The notes under the pieces are model-generated. The model was not told where the DNA came from, did not search any database, and worked only from the letters and a program-made list of their open reading frames with translations. Shown here in pieces: positions 1 through 7,699 of a stretch of DNA of 30,368 nt. Position numbers and translations under genes: made by a program. The stretch covers positions 1 through 30,368 of the forward strand of contig CBINBI010000039.1 in NCBI GenBank assembly GCA_966248875.1, written 5' to 3'. This DNA comes from Dokdonella_A sp966248875 (GTDB lineage: Bacteria; Pseudomonadota; Gammaproteobacteria; Xanthomonadales; Rhodanobacteraceae). Every line of letters begins with the position of its first letter. Within the stretch, counting starts at the first letter, position 1.

Positions 1-102
1 CCACGGCGGAACCGGCGAAGCCGGGCAACCTGCAACTGCACTACCCGCATAGCCAGCCAGACCCAGCAGCGCCAGAGCCAGCACTTTCATCTTCGCATTC
101 AT
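1..102 (-). CDS. Secreted protein, N-terminal fragment (runs off left edge)
   Basis: Only the first 34 codons are inside the window, read leftwards from an ATG at 102-100. They encode a typical Sec signal peptide: basic N-region (MNAKMK), a hydrophobic Leu/Ala core, and a probable signal peptidase I site SAVA|G around residue 24. The mature protein begins GCPASPVPPW. A Shine-Dalgarno-like GGGAGA lies about 6-8 nt before the ATG, and a second ATG four codons later is an alternative start. The gene is too short to trigger ORF callers. A strong promoter lies upstream at 191-219. I do not recognise the family; export to the periplasm or beyond is the only supported statement. Confidence 0.7.
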   Translation of the reverse strand, partial: MNAKMKVLALALLGLAGYAGSAVAGCPASPVPPW

Positions 103-408
103 TGAGAATCTCCCAGAGTACTCGGGCGGGGTGCAGTCCCCTTCCCCATGATTGACGGAAATATTTGTTAACCAAGCCCGATCCGCGCGGACGATAGTGA
201 AGTATCACCGCCGTGTCAACACGGACCCTGTGGGCCTGGCTACCTTGCCCGGTTTCGGGCGGGGTCCCCAACTGCATGCGGCCCCTGTCCCGGCCAGCGG
301 CGAGTGTTTGTCGCCTCCGGCCCACGCCATCTATAAACGCACGACTCACCGCCGACCGGACAGTGGGGCCTTCCTCCACGGCTCGAATTCCGTGAAGTCG
401 ATCGCACG
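103..408. other. Divergent intergenic region
   Basis: About 300 bp separate the leftward secreted-protein gene from the rightward GT2 gene. It holds the leftward promoter at 191-219 and a small AT-rich patch around 160-175. I see no convincing rightward promoter, RNA gene or repeat. The reading frames that cross it have atypical composition and no family signature. Confidence 0.5.
191..219 (-). promoter_or_regulatory. Sigma70-type promoter of the secreted-protein gene
   Basis: On the minus strand a perfect -35 TTGACA (214-219) is followed by a 17-nt spacer and a -10 TATCGT (191-196, four of six consensus bases). The predicted transcript starts near 184 and gives a leader of about 80 nt before the ATG at 102. 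The optimal spacing and perfect -35 box in a GC-rich region make chance less likely, but no experimental support exists here. Confidence 0.5.
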
Positions 409-1251
409 ATGGCCTCCCCGGCGACCGCAACGGCTGCCTTGCCGGGCGCGGCCTTGATTGACACGCGCTTGGAGGCATACGGAGAATGCCGGCCCCTTCC
501 GCAGCACCCTCCCGTGTCCACTACCGTCTCTGATCTCCTCAAGGCCGCCCCCTGCCTCGCGGTCATGCCGGCGCGCGACGAGGCGCCTACGGTGGGCGCC
601 GTGGTCGAGGGGGTGCGGCGCACGCTGGGTTGCGAGATCCTGGTCGTCGACGATGCCAGTTCGGACGAGACGGCAGCGGCGGCGAGGTGCGCCGGCGCAG
701 CCGTGCTCCGGCTGCCGATCGGCCTGGGGGCCTGGGGCGCTACTCAGGCAGGTATCCGGTACGCTCGCCGGCATGGGTTCCCGCAGGTCATCACGCTCGA
801 CGCCGACGGCCAGCACCTGCCGGAGTCGCTGCCGCTCCTGATCGAGGCGCAGGCACGAACAGGGGCGGACGTCGTGATCGGCACCTGCACCCAGCGGCTC
901 AGCCGCGCGAAGCGGCTGGCCTGGCGCTATCTGCGCCTGCTCACGGGGCTCGAGCTCGCCGATTTCACGTCGGGGCTTCGACTGTACGATGCCGACGCGA
1001 TCGAGGTGCTTTCGGGACAGGCGGCGAGCCTTCTGGACTATCAGGATGTCGGGGTGCTGATGTTGCTGTCGCGCAGCGGATTGACAATCACCGAAACACC
1101 GGTCGAGATGCTGCCGCGCCGCGCGGGCCGCTCGCGGGTGTTCGCGTCGTGGCCGGTGGTGGCGCGTTACATGATGCACACGACCGTGCTCTGCCTCGCC
1201 CAGCTCGACCCGGCGCGCCGCCGCACGACCGGAGCCGATCCTTCATGCTGA
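409..1251 (+). CDS. Family 2 glycosyltransferase, polyprenyl-phosphate sugar synthase-like
   Basis: This is a GT-A fold family 2 glycosyltransferase of the DPM1/polyprenyl-phosphate mannose synthase type. From the ATG at 409 the nucleotide-sugar-binding strand ends in VVDDASSDET (residues 79-88) and the metal-binding motif DADGQ lies at 131-135, followed by the usual FTSGLRLYD region. There are no C-terminal membrane segments, as in soluble DPM1-like enzymes. By family knowledge it would move a sugar from a nucleotide donor to undecaprenyl phosphate on the cytoplasmic face. The first ~45 residues are unlike the family, so the true start may be a GTG at 514 or nearby; no clear ribosome binding site decides this. 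It overlaps the next gene by 7 bp and probably works with it. Which sugar is used cannot be read from the sequence. Confidence 0.85.
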   Translation: MASPATATAALPGAALIDTRLEAYGECRPLPQHPPVSTTVSDLLKAAPCLAVMPARDEAPTVGAVVEGVRRTLGCEILVVDDASSDETAAAARCAGAAVLRLPIGLGAWGATQAGIRYARRHGFPQVITLDADGQHLPESLPLLIEAQARTGADVVIGTCTQRLSRAKRLAWRYLRLLTGLELADFTSGLRLYDADAIEVLSGQAASLLDYQDVGVLMLLSRSGLTITETPVEMLPRRAGRSRVFASWPVVARYMMHTTVLCLAQLDPARRRTTGADPSC

Positions 1252-1628
1252 CCGGTCAGATCACCTCGGCGATCATCGGCATCGCGCTGGCCGGCGCGAT
1301 CCTGTTCCTGGTCCGTCGCGACCACCTGCACGGCCCCTACGCGCTCTGGTGGTTCGCGGTGGCGGCGGCGACCTTCGCGCTCGGCGTGTTTCCCGCCCTG
1401 ATCGCTTGGCTCGGCCGCGTCACGGGTATCTTCTATGCACCCGTGTTGCCGATCGTCGTCGGCTTGTCGCTGGTGCTGATCCGCATGCTCAAGCTCGACA
1501 TCGACCGCTCGCGCCAGGAACGGCAGATCCGCCGACTGACACAGAAACTCGCCATCCTGGAACAGGAGCTCGATCGCCTCGATGGGCGGTCCGGGCGGCC
1601 GAGGCTGCCCGAGGACGACGCGTCCTGA
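1245..1628 (+). CDS. DUF2304 small membrane protein
   Basis: A 127-residue protein with three hydrophobic segments (about residues 4-22, 33-54 and 62-80). A charged heptad-like tail follows (about 85-115) and probably forms a cytoplasmic coiled coil. Length, topology and tail match DUF2304 proteins, which are commonly encoded beside DPM1-like GT2 enzymes and are thought to assist or anchor them. The ATG at 1245 overlaps the end of the GT2 gene by 7 bp, and a GGAG at 1231-1234 serves as ribosome binding site inside the upstream gene, so the two are translationally coupled. The biochemical role is unknown. Confidence 0.8.
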   Translation: MLTGQITSAIIGIALAGAILFLVRRDHLHGPYALWWFAVAAATFALGVFPALIAWLGRVTGIFYAPVLPIVVGLSLVLIRMLKLDIDRSRQERQIRRLTQKLAILEQELDRLDGRSGRPRLPEDDAS

Positions 1629-1640
1629 GCGCACGCAGGC

Positions 1641-2774
1641 ATGCGCATCCTGCACCTCGGCAAGTACTACCCGCCCGAACGCGGCGGCATCGAAAGCTAT
1701 ACGCGCGCGTTGTGCGAATGGACCGCCGCGAAGGGCCACGCGGTAGGAGCGCTCGTACACCAGCGTCCGGGTACCTGGCAGACCTCGCGCGAACTCATCG
1801 GCGGCGTCGAAATCCGCCGTGCCGGGTGCGTCGGGAGCATCGTCTACACGCCGTTGAGCCCGGTGTTTCCATTCGAGCTGTCGCGCGCTCTGCGCGAGTT
1901 CCGCCCCGACATCCTGCATCTGCACCTGCCGAATCCGTCGTGCTTCGCGGTACTGACTAGCGCCGGCGCGCGGCGGCTGCCTTGGGTCGTGCATTGGCAT
2001 TCCGACATCCCGGCGGACGCACCGGATTGGCGCCTTCGGGCCGGCTACCTGGCCTACCGCCCGCTGGAGCAGGCGCTGCTGAGGAAGGCACGTGCCGTCG
2101 TCGCGACCTCACAGGCCTATCTCGACGCGAGCACCGCGCTCGCGCCCTGGCGGGAAAAAACGCGCGTGATTCCGCTGGGCGCTGTGGACGTCGAATCTCC
2201 GGCGACCCGGCCCGAGCTCTGGCCCGACGGCGCGGGACTCCGCCTGCTCGCGGTCGGACGGCTGAGCCATTACAAGGGCTTCGATGTTCTCGTCGCTGCG
2301 CTCGCCAGCGTACCCGGTGTCCGCCTCCTTCTCGTCGGCGAAGGCGAATGCGCGGAAGAGCTGCGTAACTCCGCCGGCGAGCACGGCGTCGCTGATCGCA
2401 TCCGCCTCGCGGGCGCGCTCGACGAGGACACGCTGCTCGCCGCCTACGCGTCCGCCGACGCTCTCGTGCTGCCTTCGATCAATCGCGGCGAAGCGTTCGG
2501 GCTCGTCCTGCTCGAAGCGATGCGCGCACGCCTGCCGGTGATCGCGAGCGCGATTCCGGGGTCGGGCGTCGGCGAGGTCGTGGCGGATGGCGAGACGGGC
2601 CTGCTCGTCGCGCCCGGCGACGCGGCTCTGCTGGCCGCAGCGATCGTACGCATGCAGGATCCCGAGCTTCGCCGACGCCTCGGCACCGCGGGCCGGGCCC
2701 GCTGGGAGGCTCGTTTCACGCTGGAACGGTCGGCGCAGGGCTGGCTGGCTGTTTATCGCGATCTGCTCGGCTAG
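1641..2774 (+). CDS. Family 4 glycosyltransferase (GT-B fold)
   Basis: A 377-residue retaining GT-B glycosyltransferase. The N-terminal acceptor domain begins MRILHLGKYYPPERGGIE, with the glycine-rich loop typical of GT4. The C-terminal donor domain carries GRLSHYKGFD (206-215) and the EX7E motif E284...E292 in NRGEAFGLVLLEAM, which contacts the nucleotide sugar. It starts 12 nt after the DUF2304 gene with a short AGG ribosome binding site, so it probably belongs to the same transcript. It would add a sugar to a lipid-linked or surface glycan in the cytoplasm; donor and acceptor are not predictable. Its last 59 bp overlap the convergent P2a gene in another frame on the opposite strand. Confidence 0.88.
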   Translation: MRILHLGKYYPPERGGIESYTRALCEWTAAKGHAVGALVHQRPGTWQTSRELIGGVEIRRAGCVGSIVYTPLSPVFPFELSRALREFRPDILHLHLPNPSCFAVLTSAGARRLPWVVHWHSDIPADAPDWRLRAGYLAYRPLEQALLRKARAVVATSQAYLDASTALAPWREKTRVIPLGAVDVESPATRPELWPDGAGLRLLAVGRLSHYKGFDVLVAALASVPGVRLLLVGEGECAEELRNSAGEHGVADRIRLAGALDEDTLLAAYASADALVLPSINRGEAFGLVLLEAMRARLPVIASAIPGSGVGEVVADGETGLLVAPGDAALLAAAIVRMQDPELRRRLGTAGRARWEARFTLERSAQGWLAVYRDLLG

Positions 2775-4158
2775 TTTCGATCGCACTTATCGGTCGCAAC
2801 AGCACTGCGGCGAGCACGAACACGCTCGGCACGAGCTGAAGGATGAGCCGGTTCGCGCTGGTGAAATCCTGAGCCCAGGCGGATGCTGTCGTGAAGAAGA
2901 ACAGCACGAACAGAAACGCGAAATCGATCAGCAGCGTCAATCCGAGCAGACGCGCGGCACGGTCCGTGCGCAACCGCGCCCGCCGCAGCACCAGCAGCAC
3001 CGGCACGGCATACCAGAGCAGATGCCAGTTCGGCAGCGTGAACAGGCTTTCCAGCATCGCGCCGCCGACGCCATGCCAGGCGAGCTCGAAGGTGCCGAGC
3101 GACGGAATCTCGATGCGGTTCCAGCCGACGTGGATCGATCGGGACGTCACGGCCAGGACTCCCGCGACCGCAATCGCCCCGAGGACGAGTGCAAACCGCC
3201 ATCGCCAGCGCGGCACGAGATCGAACGCGACGGCGGCAAGAAATACTGCCAGCCACACCGTGCCCTCGAGCTTGATCGCAGGCAACGCGAGCGCGACGGC
3301 AACCGCAAGCGCCAGCTGCGCCGGGTCGCGGAAGGCGAGCCAGCGGGTCCAGGCGAGTACGGCGAATCCCAGCGTGATCGCTACCCACAGATCGGCGTAG
3401 CCCGCGAGCGCGACGTGCGCGTTGACCAGCGGCAGTGAAATCAGCCCGTACACAAGCAGCATGACGAGCCACGGCGCGAGCCCGAGCGCGCGCCAGTATC
3501 CGTAGGCGGCGAGCGCGAACGCCACCAGAGCGCCGCACCACGCGACATCGACCAGCGGCTCGTTCCACCCTCCCGCCGCGCTCGCGAACCAGAGCTGCAC
3601 CCAGGCGAGCAACTCCGGGTAGTTCCACGCAGCCGCCGTACGCACCGCGAGCTGCGGATTCGCGAGCCATTCGATCATCGAGACGTAAGGCTCGGCGTGG
3701 CCGCTGAGGAACCACGCCTTCGGTTTCGTCGACCACGCCGACCACGCATCCCACGGAAACACCGGACGCAGCGAGGCCTCGTCGCCGATCAGCAGCATCC
3801 GCGTCACGATCAGCAGCAGCGCCAGCCACCATAGCCACCGGCCCGCGCCCGACGAGGCGCGGATCGCGAGCAGAGGACGCAGCGATGTTCCGCGCGACCT
3901 TAAGAACGCCACGCCCCAGGCGATGGCGCCGATGCCGACGCACCACGGCCATGTGAGCGCGAACGTGCGCGCGGTGTCCGCACTCGCCACGGCTCTCGCG
4001 CAGGCCGCGGCGGCGAACACACCGATCAGCCATCCGGCACCGATCGTCGCCGCGATATCGCCGGGCTCGCGGAGCGGCCCGCGCAGCGCAGCCCAGATGC
4101 CGCCGCCGATCAGGACCGGCAGCAACCACGCCGCGATATAAGTCGGCTCAACGCCCAT
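2716..4158 (-). CDS. P2a: polytopic membrane protein, GT-C-like
   Basis: A 480-residue integral membrane protein with roughly 10-12 hydrophobic segments and a short polar tail. I do not recognise the exact family. Conserved polar motifs lie in predicted loops: PWDAW (135-139), KPKAW (145-149), WNYPE (178-182), NAHVALAGYADLW (246-258), KLEG (296-299), NWHLLW (377-382) and SANRLILQLVP (434-444). An acidic residue in the first large outer loop followed by many membrane spans is how GT-C enzymes (PMT/ArnT type) look, so a lipid-linked-sugar transferase is a reasonable inference, not a demonstration. It overlaps the upstream P1a gene by 11 bp. It is clearly paralogous to P2b at 6254-7699, sharing all these motifs in the same order. 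The 3' end overlaps the GT4 gene. Confidence 0.75.
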   Translation of the reverse strand: MGVEPTYIAAWLLPVLIGGGIWAALRGPLREPGDIAATIGAGWLIGVFAAAACARAVASADTARTFALTWPWCVGIGAIAWGVAFLRSRGTSLRPLLAIRASSGAGRWLWWLALLLIVTRMLLIGDEASLRPVFPWDAWSAWSTKPKAWFLSGHAEPYVSMIEWLANPQLAVRTAAAWNYPELLAWVQLWFASAAGGWNEPLVDVAWCGALVAFALAAYGYWRALGLAPWLVMLLVYGLISLPLVNAHVALAGYADLWVAITLGFAVLAWTRWLAFRDPAQLALAVAVALALPAIKLEGTVWLAVFLAAVAFDLVPRWRWRFALVLGAIAVAGVLAVTSRSIHVGWNRIEIPSLGTFELAWHGVGGAMLESLFTLPNWHLLWYAVPVLLVLRRARLRTDRAARLLGLTLLIDFAFLFVLFFFTTASAWAQDFTSANRLILQLVPSVFVLAAVLLRPISAIETSRADRDKQPASPAPTVPA

Positions 4159-5347
4159 GATGGAAGCGGAAGACCGTCACGATGTCGTCCTCGAACGTCG
4201 AGCCCAGAATCGATGTTGCCGCCGACAGATGCTCGCTGTGCGCCAGCAGCCGGCGCCAGTACGGCTCGGTGCGCCAGGCGTCGCTGTCGTAAAAGACGAT
4301 CAGGCAGCCCTCGGGCAAGGCGTCGCCGACGAATTGCGCGTAGGCATAGACCGCCGCGTTGCGCGGCAGCAGATGCCAGATGAAACGCAGCAGCTCGTAG
4401 CCGCGATACGCGTCGGTGTAGACGAGGATGTGGGAGGATTCCGGCTCGCCGCGCAACATCGCGTCGAGCTTGGCGGCGGCTGCGGCGATCTCCGTGTCGG
4501 CGACGGTACGCTGGCGTTCCGCCCACGAGAGAGGCACGTAAACTGCGCGCGTCGTCTGCAGGCGGCCCCAGAGGCCAGCCTGCCAGGCGAGGTCGAGCAC
4601 GAGCCAGGCGAGGCCGAACACGGCGGCGGCGCCGATCAGCATCCGGCGACTTCGCCAGCCGAACAATACAAGCATCCACACCAGCACGATGCCCGCCGCA
4701 AGCGCGACGCAAAGCACCAGCGAGCGCGCCCGCGGCGTGTCGGTATCCCGGCCGAGCGCATGTACCGAGCGCTGCGTCCATGGCCATGCGCCGAACCAGT
4801 CGGTCGCGAGCGCCTCGAGATCGCCGCGCCACGAACGCGACCACAACCCGGCTTCGACGATCTCGAACGGCTTGAAGCCCTGCTCCGGCGGCACGATCTG
4901 CGCAGTCGGAAATTCCGCAAAGCCGATCTCGATGATGTGGCCGCGCCATTCGGGAATGCGGCTGAGATCGAACGTGCGCGTCGCGTCGCCGGGCCAGGGC
5001 AGCGAAATCGCGACGTCCTCCGGATGCTCGGCGGTACGGAAGACCAGCGAGAGCTCCAGCGTGCGCGGAAAGCCGGCGAAGCGGTAACGCAGCGTTGGGA
5101 ACCGCCCGGCTTCGAGCCCGAACAGCCGCAGCGATTGCAGGCTCGTGAAATCGAAGCCGGCCGCTTCGACTTTGAGCCGATCCGCGTCCGCCGCGGCCGT
5201 GCCGAACACGGCGCTGAATTCATGGCCCTGGAAATCGCGCTGCTCGGCAGGGAGGAACGGCGCGGTACAGTCGATTCGCGCCGCCCACAGCAACAGCATC
5301 GTCCAGCAGGCGAGCACGGCCGCCGCAAACGCGATCCGCCTCATCAT
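4148..5347 (-). CDS. P1a: membrane-anchored protein with large periplasmic domain
   Basis: A 399-residue protein of unrecognised family. An N-terminal membrane anchor (about 5-23) is followed by a ~180-residue, probably beta-rich periplasmic domain with FPRTLELSLVFR (93-104), PEWRGHIIEIGFAEFPTAQ (132-150) and WSRSWRG (169-175). Two membrane segments follow (about 208-230 and 236-258), then a ~140-residue C-terminal domain with WHLLPRN (324-330) and CLIVFYDSDAW (348-358). The open frame extends upstream to 5743, but I chose the ATG at 5347: it gives a membrane anchor at the N-terminus, makes a 4-bp ATGA overlap with the DUF455 gene, and matches where P1b begins to align. It is a paralogue of P1b at 7696-9018 and is coupled to P2a by an 11-bp overlap, which suggests a P1-P2 complex. 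Confidence 0.72.
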   Translation of the reverse strand: MMRRIAFAAAVLACWTMLLLWAARIDCTAPFLPAEQRDFQGHEFSAVFGTAAADADRLKVEAAGFDFTSLQSLRLFGLEAGRFPTLRYRFAGFPRTLELSLVFRTAEHPEDVAISLPWPGDATRTFDLSRIPEWRGHIIEIGFAEFPTAQIVPPEQGFKPFEIVEAGLWSRSWRGDLEALATDWFGAWPWTQRSVHALGRDTDTPRARSLVLCVALAAGIVLVWMLVLFGWRSRRMLIGAAAVFGLAWLVLDLAWQAGLWGRLQTTRAVYVPLSWAERQRTVADTEIAAAAAKLDAMLRGEPESSHILVYTDAYRGYELLRFIWHLLPRNAAVYAYAQFVGDALPEGCLIVFYDSDAWRTEPYWRRLLAHSEHLSAATSILGSTFEDDIVTVFRFHHGR

Positions 5348-6225
5348 GCAGCGAGGCCATCCGAGGGCGTGCGCGATCGCGTCGTATCGCGGAATTCCGC
5401 GGGCGCTTCGCCGCACGAGGCTTCGAGCTCTTCGAGTTCTGCCGCCGTGAAACCCGCCGAGAGGCGCGCTTCGATGTTGAACGGGCCACGCAATCCACCG
5501 CGCATGTGGCGCGCGATCAGCGATCGGAACGTCGCGTGCGGCTCGACACCTTCGCGCTCGCAGCACCACAGGAACCAGCGCGAGCCCGCGGCGACGTGCG
5601 CGACTTCCTCGCGCAGGATGATGCGGAGGATGGCTGCGGTGGCCTCGTCGCCGACGGCGCGCAGGCGCTCGATCATTCCCGGCGTGACATCGAGCCCGCG
5701 CGCTTCGAGCACGCGCGGCACCAGGGCCATCCGCGCGAGGCACGAGCCGGCCGTCTCGACCGCCATTTCCCAGAGCCCGTCGTGCGCATCGAAATCGCCG
5801 TAGGCGTATCCGAGCTTGCCGAGCCGGGCCGACAGCAGGCCGAAATGCCGCGCCTCATCGACCGCCACGGAGACCCAGTCGCGGTAGTACGCGTCCGGCA
5901 TGCCGCGAAAGCGCGCCACGGCGTCCCAAGCCAGGTTGATCGCATTGAACTCGATGTGCGCGACGGCGTGTATCAGCGCCGCCCTGCCCTCGGCGCTCGC
6001 CAGCGCGCGCCGAGGCAGGTGGCGCGGTGCCACGAGTCGAGGACGTGGCGGCCGGCCCGGTATCGTGCCGAGATCGGCGGCCACGAGCGCAGATCGCTCG
6101 GGCCGGGCTTCACCGGATTCGAAGCGCGCCGCAGCCTCGGCGGTCAGCGCGAGCTTTCCGTCGATCGTGGCGCAGCCGACGCAGCGCGCGGCGAGCTCGT
6201 GCAGCGAAAGCGTTGGAGCGGCCAT
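5344..6225 (-). CDS. DUF455 ferritin-like protein
   Basis: A 293-residue protein of the DUF455 (COG2833) family, which has a ferritin-like four-helix fold. Candidate di-iron ligands are visible in the expected spacing: H90/E92 in AHIEFNAI, E124 and H127 in VDEARH, E157, and E206/H210 in REEVAH. Family members are uncharacterised; oxygen-dependent hydroxylase activity is often proposed by analogy with MiaE-like proteins. The ATG at 6225 gives the expected N-terminus. Its stop codon overlaps the P1a start by 4 bp, and it follows P2b after a 28-nt gap, so it lies inside the P1/P2 operon. That placement suggests co-expression with the membrane pairs, although a purely housekeeping role cannot be excluded. 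Confidence 0.85.
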   Translation of the reverse strand: MAAPTLSLHELAARCVGCATIDGKLALTAEAAARFESGEARPERSALVAADLGTIPGRPPRPRLVAPRHLPRRALASAEGRAALIHAVAHIEFNAINLAWDAVARFRGMPDAYYRDWVSVAVDEARHFGLLSARLGKLGYAYGDFDAHDGLWEMAVETAGSCLARMALVPRVLEARGLDVTPGMIERLRAVGDEATAAILRIILREEVAHVAAGSRWFLWCCEREGVEPHATFRSLIARHMRGGLRGPFNIEARLSAGFTAAELEELEASCGEAPAEFRDTTRSRTPSDGLAA

Positions 6226-6253
6226 CGTCCGTCATGGCGATAAAGGTTCCGGA

Positions 6254-7699
6254 TTATGGCGCGGTTGACGCAGCTTCGGCCACGCGCGGCCGTTCATCGA
6301 GCGCGCCCTTGGCGAGCGCCGCGGCGGGTGCACGCTCACGCCAGAGAAGTGCCGCGAACACGAGCATCGTCGGCACGATCTGCAGGCTGAGGCGATTGAC
6401 CGCCGTGTGGCTCTCCGCCCATTTGCCGGCCGGCGTCAGCACGAACAGCGCGAACAGGAATCCGCAGCCGAGCAACAGGAACAGACCCAGCACGCGCAAG
6501 GCTCGCGATTCGCGCAGCTCGCGCAGGCGAACCAGCAGCGTCAGGGCGACGGCAACCCAGAACAGATGCCAGTTGTACTGCGCGAACAAGCCTTCCGCCG
6601 CAGCGCCGATCACGGCGGGCGCGTGATCGAGCAGCGCGCCCGTATCAGCGCTGAGGCCGATCCGGTCCAGGGCCGGCGTGATCAGCGGCCAGCGCAGGAG
6701 ATACGCAGCGATGGCGCCGACGCCTATGACCGGTGCCAGTGCAAGCGCAATGCGGCGAAGCCGCGGCGTCATCCGCGCGTAGACCATCGTCGCGCCGAGG
6801 ATCACGAGCCAGATGCTGCCCTCGAGCTTGACCATCGGCAGCATCGCGGCGAACAGCACCGCGAGAACGAACGAGCCGCGCTCGCCGTTCTCGAGCGCAC
6901 GCATCCAGCCGAGGCAGGCGAACGCGAGCAGCGCCGCGATCCAGAGATCGGCGTAGCCGACCAGCGCGACGTGCACGTTGATCAGCGGCAGCGAACCCAG
7001 CACGTACACCGCCACCACCGAGCGCTCCCGCGAGAGCCCGAGCGCTCGCAGTTGCCCGTAGCAGCCGGCGAGCAGCGCTATCCACAGAGCGAACCACGCG
7101 GCGCCGACAGCAGCCGCGTTCCATTCGCCCCATGCCGAAGCAAACCATACCGCGAGCCGGCCCAGCGCCTCCGGGTAGTTCCAGGTCTGCGCCGTGCGCA
7201 AAAGACCGCTCGCATCGGCGAGCCACTCGTCGAAGCCGACGAACGGCGCGAGCCGGCCACCAAGCATCCACGCCTTCGGCTTCAGCAGCCAGGCTGCCCA
7301 CGCGTCCCACGGATACATCGGCCGCAGCAGGATCTCGTCGGCCATCAGCCATGCGTGCACGGCGAGCAGCGCGAGCAAGATCCAGAACAAGGGATGCAGG
7401 CGCCGCGTGTCCTGCGTAATCATGGAAACCGCAGCACGACCCGGTCTCAGCAGCCCCCAGGCCCACGCACCGCAGCCGAGGGCAAGCAGGATCGGCGCGA
7501 CAATCGGCACGATGCGCGCCACCGCGACGCCGTCGAGCGGCGCGACCGCGAGCGTGCACAGGAGTGCGCCGAGCACGAAACCGCAGCCGATCACCTGCGC
7601 GTATTCGGCCGGCGCGCGCGGCCGGCCGGAAAGCAGCGCGACGATACCGGAGCCGAGCAGCAGCGGCGCGAGCCACGCAATGACGTAGGCGAACCTCAC
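6254..7699 (-). CDS. P2b: polytopic membrane protein, paralogue of P2a
   Basis: A 481-residue integral membrane protein with the same length and motif order as P2a: PWDAW (130-134), KPKAW (140-144), WNYPE (173-177), NVHVALVGYADLW (241-253), KLEG (291-294) and a C-terminal NRLSLQIVP. About 10-12 hydrophobic segments are predicted by eye. The start is a GTG at 7699 whose last two bases are shared with the P1b stop codon (GTGA overlap), so translation is probably coupled. The shared motifs cluster in loops rather than membrane spans, as expected for a conserved active site, which supports an enzyme (GT-C-like) over a plain transporter. Function is inferred only. Confidence 0.75.
   Translation of the reverse strand: MRFAYVIAWLAPLLLGSGIVALLSGRPRAPAEYAQVIGCGFVLGALLCTLAVAPLDGVAVARIVPIVAPILLALGCGAWAWGLLRPGRAAVSMITQDTRRLHPLFWILLALLAVHAWLMADEILLRPMYPWDAWAAWLLKPKAWMLGGRLAPFVGFDEWLADASGLLRTAQTWNYPEALGRLAVWFASAWGEWNAAAVGAAWFALWIALLAGCYGQLRALGLSRERSVVAVYVLGSLPLINVHVALVGYADLWIAALLAFACLGWMRALENGERGSFVLAVLFAAMLPMVKLEGSIWLVILGATMVYARMTPRLRRIALALAPVIGVGAIAAYLLRWPLITPALDRIGLSADTGALLDHAPAVIGAAAEGLFAQYNWHLFWVAVALTLLVRLRELRESRALRVLGLFLLLGCGFLFALFVLTPAGKWAESHTAVNRLSLQIVPTMLVFAALLWRERAPAAALAKGALDERPRVAEAASTAP

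Noticed and set aside
5348..5743. N-terminal 132-codon extension of P1a
   Set aside because: The extension is antisense-like to DUF455 coding, has no counterpart in P1b, and the ATG at 5347 makes a coupled ATGA start.
4157..5803. 548-codon plus-strand open frame antisense to P1a and part of the DUF455 gene
   Set aside because: Arg/Glu/Gln-rich, low-complexity translation with no hydrophobic core or motif; it mirrors P1a and DUF455, which have real motifs and coupled starts.
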